This document shows, in pieces, positions 1-7,600 of a DNA stretch of 10,659 bases; position 1 is the first letter of the stretch, and the number at the start of each line of letters is the position of its first letter. The DNA comes from Ophioceras dolichostomum (lineage: Eukaryota; Ascomycota; Sordariomycetes; Magnaporthales; Ophioceraceae): contig PYST01000639.1 in the NCBI GenBank assembly GCA_003049485.1, positions 1 through 10,659 of the forward strand. Reading direction: 5' to 3'. Under the pieces are notes generated by a model. The model had not been told where the DNA came from and did no database searches. It saw nothing but the letters and a program-made list of their open reading frames with translations. The position numbers were made by a program, and so were the translations under genes.

Positions 1-407
1 ACCTTTACTCTTCCCTGTACATCATCAGAATCAACAGATTGGTTTACCACGCGCGTGTTTGCTTTTTCCCCTTGAAGCCCAACCAACATTACTGGTAATA
101 TCTCTTTTCCCTTCCTATCCTGCCTCTTCCGAGCACCTTGTTTTCCTGCCATCTTTCCGTTCCCAGAAGCTATTTTCCGATGTCGGATGGCTCTCGTGTC
201 TGCCAATCATTTCTTAAATGCCGTCATTTCTTATATGCCGTCATTTCTTATATGCCGTCATTTCCTATATACCACCATTTCCCATATTCCCGTTTTTCCC
301 TTTTTTTCAAATATCTATGCTCTCCTTTTCCGTTCGTGATTGTATTGTACTGACTTAGCTAACCAATTGTCTCTTAAATAGGGTCCATTGAAAGATATCA
401 TCTCCGT
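1..407. promoter_or_regulatory. Upstream region of the NACHT gene (promoter/5' UTR or 5' intron)
   Basis: No convincing coding sequence is seen here. The stretch is pyrimidine-rich on the + strand, with runs of T and C around 293-312 as is common before fungal transcription starts. It has a TATATA at 266-271 and a 17-bp tandem repeat at 201-286. At 358-381 there is a GCTAACC branch-like motif followed about 17 nt later by AATAG, which looks like a 3' splice site. So the region may contain a 5' intron rather than only a promoter. The window edge cuts it, and any exons further upstream cannot be seen. Confidence 0.45.
201..286. repeat. 17-bp tandem repeat, about 5 copies
   Basis: The unit is TGCCGTCATTTCTTATA. 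Copies at 219-235 and 236-252 are identical. The copy at 253-269 differs at one base. The copies at 201-218 (18 bp) and 270-286 are diverged. It is a small minisatellite that decays outward from two perfect central copies, as expected from replication slippage or unequal exchange. It lies 120-210 bp before the predicted ATG of the NACHT gene, in its promoter or in a 5' intron. Confidence 0.85.
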
Positions 408-467
408 ATGTTTACTTTCTCACCCCAGCACGCCACGGATTTAAATAACAGTTTTGTGCCCTTTCAG
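406..467 (+). other. Candidate 62-bp intron overlapping the predicted start codon
   Basis: GTATGT at 406-411 is an ideal fungal donor. CCCTTTCAG ends at 467, with an AAATAAC branch-like motif 18 nt before it. Removing this segment keeps the frame: bases 382-405 read GPLKDIIS and join at a codon boundary to TAWVVPEAF at 468. The first 20 residues of the ATG408 model would then be intron, and the real start would be upstream. No ATG lies in 382-405, so a further 5' exon would be needed. Confidence 0.45.
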
Positions 468-3400
468 ACTGCATGGGTTGTTCCAGAAGCCTTCCACGCA
501 ATTCTAGATGCTCTCAAGGAAGTCGGCGAAAGCATGCTTTTTGTCAGAGACCTCGGAGCCGACCACGACCTGTCCAGCCCTGAGATGAAAGCCATCCTGG
601 CTCTCATCCTAACGGATGCGCTGGAAATATATGCAGCTGCTTTCCGGCTCTTCAGATTGCCAAGTATGTATATATCGCCTGACGGCCTGGCCTCATTCAC
701 CTTCTATACCCGATCTCAGGTGTATTGTACTGTATCGTTCCTCGTGGTATGCTTGATATCCACACCCAGTACGGTACAGTACATGGCGCAACATTGTGCT
801 TTACCTTTGCACCACGTTCATCGCGTTCTCTAGCTTTAGAGATTCTGACCTGCGTCTCACCAGCCTGGAAGAGAGCCTTCCAAAGCAGTGCCCTGGACTT
901 CATCGGCACGGTTACGCGCATCAAGTCAAACATGAGGTACCACAAACTTCTCGTCAACAGCGACTTAACTGCCATCTCGTTGGCTGAGCATCACGACGCG
1001 CGAACAAAGGCGAAGCGTGAGCAGGAGATTGCCAGCGAACACGCGTCAAACCGCCGCCGAGAGGTTGTGAGGAGATGGCTTTCTCCGTTCAACGCTGAAC
1101 AGGAGCAAGAAAGGCTCCGCGAGAGGCGATTCGTGTCGAACAGTTCCACCGACCACGGCTTGCTCGAGGACGCTGGGTTCCGCAGCTGGCTCGGAGGCAG
1201 CTGCGCCACCCCTATGATTTGGCTCACAGGGAAACCTGGAGCAGGTACGTCGTCCAATTTCATTGTTGGGCCCTTCTTGAAGCATCATGCTGTGGTGAAG
1301 CTCCTCGGTACTACTAGTACCTACCTAGCTTCCAGGTCACTTCCTATACTGTATCCTCTCCGGCTTTCTCTCCGAGACCGAGCCGACTCGCTGACTTCAC
1401 CACACATTTTCTAGGGAAATCGGTCTTTGCCTCGTGGGCTATTGACCAGCTTCGCGACTATATGTCTAGTCACGAACCTCCTTCGACAATATCGGTTTCG
1501 TTCTTCTTCTGCGCATACAGCGACGACGATAGAAGATCGTTCCCGGCTGTCGCCCGCTCCATCCTCGATCAGCTCCTCGCCCAGAACCCAGAGCTGCTGC
1601 CTTATCTCTACCATAACGCATGCCTTGGTGGCGGGATCCTCTCGAACAAGCGAACTGCTGGGCATGTGTTGGATGAGGCAATCAGCATGTCTAGGCTTAC
1701 TAGCTACATCGTCCTCGACGGCCTAGACGAGTGCAACTTAGAGGACAGGATTGCGCTTTGCAACTGGTTCTGTCGGCCCGACAGCCGCGTCGGGGAGACT
1801 AATCCCTCTCCGGAGCCAGGCGCCCATCCTTCAGGGCTCCTGAGGTGCCTGTTTATCAGCCGGGAAGACGAGCATATCCGCAAGGCGCTTAGTGGGACCT
1901 ACCGTGTTCAAATGACGCCATCTAAAAGTGACAGCACAATCAGAACGTACGCCACGACTCGGTATATCAGGGAGATCGAAGCCAAATTCGGCAAAATTCG
2001 CGGAGGGAACCGCATTCCGACCATAGTGACAGCTAGAGCGGAAGGTTTGCATTACTCCCTGTTTCCCCTCCCTTTGGCCTCTGACACACCTTTTTTCCAC
2101 CCTCGCGACCCTCTGCACTTATTAGAGTTGGAGCTACTCTCCCTCTGAGAACTGTCCTGCTTTGGCTGGAGCTAATTTCTTGGGTGCGCCTGCGCGACGA
2201 GCCTCGCTCGCTAGGAATGTTTCTCTATGCCCGCCTTCTGCTAGACCACTTGCGCGATCAGGTCAACGCTGAAAGCCTTGAGCGTGAACTGGATACCATG
2301 ACAGTCAGAATTGACGAAGTGTAAGTGCCATTTGGCCTGCTCTGTAAGGATCTGTGATGTACTTCGTATTGTATTTTTTTCCCAAAGGAGCTGCGTCGTG
2401 CACAACAGCACAAGCTGGCCCGTTGGAACATACAGTATTCAGTACGCTACATGACTCTGCAGGCTTTGCTTCCCTCTCCCGCGAAATTCTCGGCAGTGGT
2501 ACTGACCCTTGTATAATTGTTAATTCAGGTACGATCGGATTTTGCGTCGGGTTTTCGACTCCAGGACCGATCGCGTGATCACGGTCATCAAGAAGATTCT
2601 TGGCTGGATCTCCTGTGCTACCAGGCCCATGAGATGGAGGGAGATACAGAGTGCTGTCTGCATCGACCCAGACATGGACGAATTATGGGATTCTGACCGA
2701 AGGCTTATGGAAACGCCCCAGTCGCTGTTTGCGGACATCGTTCAGATGGGAAATGATGGCAGCGTTGAGCTGGTGCACCGTACAGCCTATGAGTAAGCAG
2801 ATATTCCACATACACCCCTGCAATGTGGTCTACTTTAACGTGCTCTGTATAGTCTCTTCCATGACGATGCCTGGCTTGTACAAGGGTATAGCGCAGCTTT
2901 GGCCGTCGGAAGATATCATGCACAATGCATTCCATGGCATTGCCTTGCGTGCAATACCTCTTAGCATATCCTCGAGACATGGCATTTCACTAACTAGGTA
3001 CCTATTCACTTCTCCCCGTTTCAATTGCAGCTACCTGAGTCGAACGAACTTTGCTCAGCCACAAGAGGCCAATTTCTCCCTCGCAGTTCAGTGTGTGAGT
3101 TACCTGATGCTCCCGGACTTCGAACTGTCCGCACAGCGGGAAACACTGTGGGGCGAGGACGAGACCCGATCATCCCTACTCAGGGGCAGACATTCCTTTC
3201 TCGACTATGCCACAGCCAGCTGGTCCGTTCACTTGCAAAGGAGTCTGTCCCAGGAGATAGGCCAGTCGAGGATCAACGAGCTGCAGGAGGCCATGGAGGC
3301 ATTTGTCGACATCCACTGGTCGCCTACATGCAAGTTGCTATCCTCAGCCCAGACGAAACGGATGCAGATTGTGCTGCAGCCCCTTTCGGACTCAATGTCG

Positions 3401-4393
3401 ACCGAGACGCTCAAGACGCTCGCCCAAGCCACATCATGGGCCAATCGGCTGCTTGGAAAACACTACGACCAAGACCCAGGGCCAGACGTGGCCTTGGACC
3501 TCTGGGAGATTACACGGAGATCAAGGCTGGCACTCGAGTTGTTAGCCGACGGAGACAAGATCGGACTCGTGTCAACGGAGGAAATGAGCGAACTGCGACG
3601 GTTCTACGGGGAGAAATTGTTCAAATGTCCAAGAGTAAGCTGCTACTACTACCATGAGGGATTCTCGACAGCCAGGGACCGCGACCTCCATGTGGTAAGG
3701 CACACACGACCATACCTGTGCATTGTGCCCGACTGCCACATGGCTGACTTCGGCTGTGTAACGCCGGGCGAGCTGAGACGTCACCTCTACGAGATGCACG
3801 GCATCGAAGACTCCCTTGAAGACGGTGGCGAGGCCAATATCAAGGACTCCGACAAAGGCGTTAACAAGGCCGCCATCGGGTTTCCGCCGAATCGGCCGAT
3901 TCATCAGGGGCTCTTCACTTGCAGGGAACCCGGCTGCGACAAAACTTTCACCCGAGTCTTCAACCTTAATGCCCACATGCGCACGCACGCCGCAGGAAGT
4001 TCGCATACATGCAATGTGTGCGGCCGGACGTTCACCCGGCGGAGTGACTGTAATCGTCACGAGAAGTCCCATGGTCAGAGGGAGTTCCGGTGTGGGGGCG
4101 ACGAGAGCAGTTCCTGGGGCTGTGGTGCGTGCTATTTCCGATCGGACAACCTTGTGAATCACTTCAAGGGCAAGAAAGGGAGCAAGTGTCTGCAGCAGCT
4201 CCTTCAACACAGGCAGAAGACAGGCGAGGGCGAGGCGGACGCGTCAGATGACTCATTGGTCAATCTGGTGAAATCTCTCGGGCGCGAAATGCAGGCTACA
4301 CCAACCGCAGCGACAAGCCCGGGCGATAATTCGCAGAGCAGTCTTGGACAGGGGGCCTCTGAGACCTTGGACGTACCGGATACGGGGGAGTAG
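408..4393 (+). CDS. NACHT STAND (NLR-like) protein with DUF7708-like N-terminus and C-terminal C2H2 zinc fingers; 6 exons, 999 aa
   Basis: Exons are 408-663, 864-1244, 1415-2044, 2215-2320, 2529-2792 and 3031-4393; they join in frame to exactly 1000 codons including the TAG stop. Residues about 20-115 resemble the helical DUF7708 domain of fungal STAND proteins. A NACHT NTPase follows: Walker A GKPGAGKS at 208-215, Walker B YIVLDGLDE at 310-318, and a sensor-like FISRED at 359-364. Residues about 459-545 (YDRILRRVF to VHRTAYD) fit the winged-helix part, and 547-740 is helical. Zinc-binding modules start at Cys745, Cys776, Cys843, Cys873 and Cys900. The third and fourth are textbook C2H2 fingers (C-X4-C-X12-H-X3-H and C-X2-C-X12-H-X3-H); the last is a C/C/H/C-like variant. 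A Ser/Gly-rich disordered tail ends the protein. Such proteins act as NTP-driven oligomerising switches in fungal non-self recognition; fingers in the sensor position imply binding to nucleic acid or protein (inference). The start is uncertain: ATG408 lies inside a perfect GTATGT donor, so the true N-terminus may lie upstream. Confidence 0.85.
664..863 (+). other. Intron 1 of the NACHT gene (200 bp)
   Basis: The donor is GTATGT at 664. The branch is TTCTGAC at 843-849, and the acceptor is CACCAG ending at 863. The split codon restores Thr86, and the reading FRLP-T-WKRAFQ across the junction fits DUF7708-type proteins. The intron contains a 13-bp inverted repeat. It is long for a filamentous ascomycete. 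Confidence 0.8.
726..783. repeat. 13-bp imperfect inverted repeat (hairpin) inside intron 1
   Basis: The arm TGTACTGTATCGT at 726-738 pairs with ACGGTACAGTACA at 771-783. Twelve of 13 positions are complementary, and the one mismatch becomes a G-U pair in RNA. The loop is 32 nt. In the pre-mRNA this hairpin would shorten the distance between donor and acceptor. Confidence 0.7.
1245..1414 (+). other. Intron 2 of the NACHT gene (170 bp), splits Walker A
   Basis: The donor is GTACGT at 1245. The branch is CTGAC at 1391-1395, and the acceptor TTTTCTAG ends at 1414. Joining the flanks rebuilds the P-loop: Gly213 is the split codon, followed by Lys214 and Ser215. The in-frame recovery of GKPGAGKS is strong evidence for this splice. 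Confidence 0.9.
2045..2214 (+). other. Intron 3 of the NACHT gene (170 bp)
   Basis: The donor is GTTTGC, weaker than the others, and the acceptor is CGCTAG ending at 2214. A GCTAAT at 2171-2176 may be the branch site, although it is far from the acceptor. Splicing gives TARAEG-MFLYARLL, the usual sequence just after the NACHT domain of fungal STAND proteins. Confidence 0.85.
2321..2528 (+). other. Intron 4 of the NACHT gene (208 bp)
   Basis: The donor is GTAAGT at 2321. The branch is ACTGAC at 2501-2506, and the acceptor AATTCAG ends at 2528. Splicing yields RIDEV-YDRILRRVF, matching the conserved E-x-Y-x-R-I-L motif that starts the winged-helix region in this family. Confidence 0.85.
2793..3030 (+). 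other. Intron 5 of the NACHT gene (238 bp)
   Basis: The donor is GTAAGC at 2793. The branch is CACTAAC at 2988-2994, and the acceptor AATTGCAG ends at 3030. Splicing gives VHRTAYD-YLSRTNF, with the length and pattern expected for the family. The intron also holds a second acceptor (CTGTATAG ending at 2852) followed by 36 open codons, so an alternative internal exon cannot be excluded. Confidence 0.75.
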
Positions 4394-4685
4394 GAAGTCA
4401 AAGATCATGTTGTTGGGCGAACAGTACTCAACCCACGATGCCGAAGGAGGAGGAGTACTGACACGGGGAGTGCACGAGATTGCATCGACACAAGATATTT
4501 TTGGATACGATGGGTCTGTAGGTAGGTACCAATCTTTACAATAGGGAGTAGCAGGTAGGTATGACATTCGAAAGCATTTTGCCTCACATTTTTGAGTTGG
4601 CTACCTCTTTATACTACTGGAGAACTGTGCGCCCTTACGAAGCAGGATTTAGGTTTACATTGGCCGTTCTATGCCAGGGACCTCC
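4394..4685. other. Convergent intergenic spacer / shared 3' UTR region
   Basis: This 292-bp stretch separates the converging stop codons of the NACHT and DUF3433 genes, and must hold both 3' ends. It contains short (TAGG)n-like runs near 4517-4527 and 4551-4560 of a type common in fungal spacers. I see no clear AATAAA and no gene in it. Confidence 0.6.
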
Positions 4686-7600
4686 TCATGACCCCCCTAC
4701 ATGGCCTTCGGTACTTTTCTCTACTTGCGGGGACTCCTGTGTCCTTGCACCTCCAGCAGCTCTTCGGCCTCGCACTCTCCACCAGGAACGGTCCCGGTTC
4801 TTCTTCTTCTTCAGCTTCAGCTCCGGATCGCCACCGCCATAAATCCTGCGACTCCCCCAGCGAATCCTATTACAAGTGTCTTCGCCTTCCGTAGTAACAT
4901 AAACACCCCGCACTGGCTCTCCCTCCACCCCGTCCTCCCCATCCACCGCCGCACCACCAGCAGGCCTCGCAGCCCAGCCAAACCAGAACGCGCTCCCCTT
5001 GAACAGCTGCTCAAGCTCCTCGTTGCTGAACGTCTGTGCCGACCGCCCAGAACCACCACTTCCACGACTTCTACTGCTTCTAGAAGAACATGAAGAAGAA
5101 GAAGAGGAGGAGGAGGAGGAGGAGGAAGCGGAGGAAGGAGACAAAGGAGTGGAGGAGGAGTTGCAGGAACTCTCCTCAGCGGCTCGCAGGAAGTCGAAGA
5201 TGTTGCTGTCAGCCAGCATCGCCATCGATGCCGCGATGCAGGTCGGGTTTGCCGGAAGGGAGGGGACGTCGCGGGCGAGGCGGAGGCTGAGCCACGAGAG
5301 GAGGATGGTGAGGCTGAGGAGGGCGATGAGCGCGTATGTTGAGGTTGGGTCTTGGGCGATCTGGAGACGGCCTGCTGTTTCTGTTGCCTTCAGGCCGGAG
5401 AGGTAGTAATCACCGTCGGTGTCCGCGGAATAATATTCGATCACGTCCGGTTCACTATGCTCCTCTCTCTTGTAATATGTGCCAACTTGATGAGCTTGCC
5501 CGCTGGTTGGCCGCAGCACGACGGGGCGGACGGGGCGGCCGGGGCGGCCGGGGCTGTTGCCGTCGGGGGCAGCGACTGTCGACATGCGGTAGTCTGCGTT
5601 CAACGACTGCGCGCGGATGATGCCGTGTTGGACCTTGATGGCGGCGGCGACGGCGTCGACGGCCGCGGGGTCGGCCAGGTCGTTGGTGGAGATGTTGCTC
5701 AGTGGCGACGGGCTAGTGAGGTAGTCGAAGAATTTGCTACGACCGCTCCCCTGGGAAGAGCCGCTGCTGCCGAGCAGCTGGCTGTAGATGGTCGAGGGCT
5801 TGCCCTCCCCTTTCGCCGCCGAGTAGTGGCTGAGGTGCAGGCCGGGTACCTCACGCCTGGTCCCCTCCAGGACGGTGGGTGCCGAAGAAGGGTGGTCATC
5901 TATGCGGAGGTCCCTTCCGCGTAGCACGAGCTTCACGTCGACGGCTTCGATCGTCTCGCTGCATGCGAGGGCCGCGACGAATGGAGTCTGTAAGCTCGTA
6001 ATATCTCCGCCCCAGACCCACAGGTAAGGGGGGCTTATGCTTTGATTCGTGCAGCCAAGTGCCGGGGACGCTCCGCCAAAGGCGCCGCCGTAGATGTAAC
6101 CCCCCACATCGAGGAACACGCGAATCTTCCCGGTCGTCTCGTCTGTCACGTTTGTTGGAAACGGGTGATCGTTCAGGCATGATAACCATGAAGATGAGGC
6201 GGGAGGCCTGGCCTGGTCGCCTTGAGGGCGTGGGAAAGACGCGATTAGGCCCATCCAGGTTGTGCTTGCGTTCCAGATATTCCAGGATCTCGAAGTGTCG
6301 TTAGTCGATCTGGCGAGATATGCCTCTAGCTCTGGGGAGCGGTAGAGGGTGCAATCGAGCTGAGAGCGGAGGGCGGGAAGGGTGGCGTCGATCCTCGCGT
6401 CAGGCGGGATGTTGGGATCGCCCTTCCTTCGCTCACCATAGCCGGTGAGAGACTGTAGATGGAAACGAGGGAAGGCAAGATCGCGGTAGGTCCATGCTGG
6501 ATAGGGGCGACTTTGCTCCAGTATCAGAGATGAGGCGATGGGCGCCCATTTGCTGAAGTTGTACCTTGGCTCGAGTTGGGGCTTGAAGGCGTCTTGAGGG
6601 TACAACGTGCGGTCTTGTGAGACCTGAGAGTAGTCGGGGTAGAAGAGGGACGAGGAGAATACGGCGAGGAGGGATGACGTGAGTCGAGTCAATGTTGTCA
6701 CCAAGGTTGGCAGACTTCTCGACTTGATGCTGGTGATTACGATGCCTGGCGTGGACCGGTCAAGCAGGTCGAGGTTCGCCGACCCGGCAGATCTGCGTCG
6801 CATTAGCTGGTACGGGGCGAGGGACCGTGTAGTGAAGTCTACCCCCTTGTGGTACAGTGCGATGAGCACGAGAGCCGCAGTCGGGATCACCGTCCACATG
6901 TGGGACTGTATTCCGCTGCTAGCATCTTCCAAGGTGGCGTCGCCGGCGACCCAGTCGGCGTGCCACCAGACACCAGCCCGTAACGGACATGCAAGGACCA
7001 TCGTGATGGTGAATGTGATGACCATCATGGACCACCGGGAAAACGGGTGCAGAAGCGTCGGCCAGTCAGAAGATTTGCCCACGCTAGATGCAGAGGCACT
7101 TCCGGCTTGCGCGTTTCCATCTCCTCCACCATCACGTTCGACGTCCACGCCGGGATCCGCTCTGGTGCTCTGTATTACCTCGAAATGGCGCAGGGAGCAA
7201 CGGGCGGTGGAGTCATCAGACCGGCCATCATCAAGGCTTTTGCGAGTGCCCCTGGCAGGACGGCTGACTGAGCTGACACGATGACCCGGCATGCTCACTC
7301 GCCACCGAGTGCGTCGTAGCCTCTGCGCCAAAGCCCCGGGCGCCACCAGTGCCTGGGTGGAGCTCAAGCCTAGCAACGCGTCCCTGCTGTGGCACAGAAG
7401 AGTGGCCATGTCAATGGTGGTATTCGGGGCACGGGGTAGTATCCCTCTACGTGGAGCCAGAAAGGCCACGCCAGATGCAAGGAGGGCGGACGCGGCAAGG
7501 AACCCGGTAAGCACATGAGTACCGGTCCTCTGAGCCCAGATTCGCGTCTCAAAGGTCCTGACGCTCCCCTTTGTAAAAGAATCGGTGGCTGGCTCCACGA

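Noticed and set aside
138..353. A 71-codon plus-strand ORF over the tandem repeat
   Set aside because: Its translation is Phe/Tyr/Ser-rich and is generated by the T/C-rich repeat. There is no domain and it does not join in frame to the NACHT gene.
2045..2148. Exon 3 read through to the stop at 2148, giving a truncated NACHT protein
   Set aside because: Splicing from 2044 to 2215 restores the family sequence GMFLYARLL in frame. The read-through sequence is Pro/Leu-rich and unlike the family.
3572..4210. A 212-codon minus-strand ORF opposite the zinc-finger exon
   Set aside because: It is a shadow of the finger-coding exon, whose Cys/His spacing is clearly real on the + strand.
5352..5924. 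A 190-codon plus-strand ORF with Gly/Asp/Val-rich translation
   Set aside because: It is fully antisense to the DUF3433 coding region, and its composition is a shadow of GC-rich minus-strand codons. No domain is recognisable.
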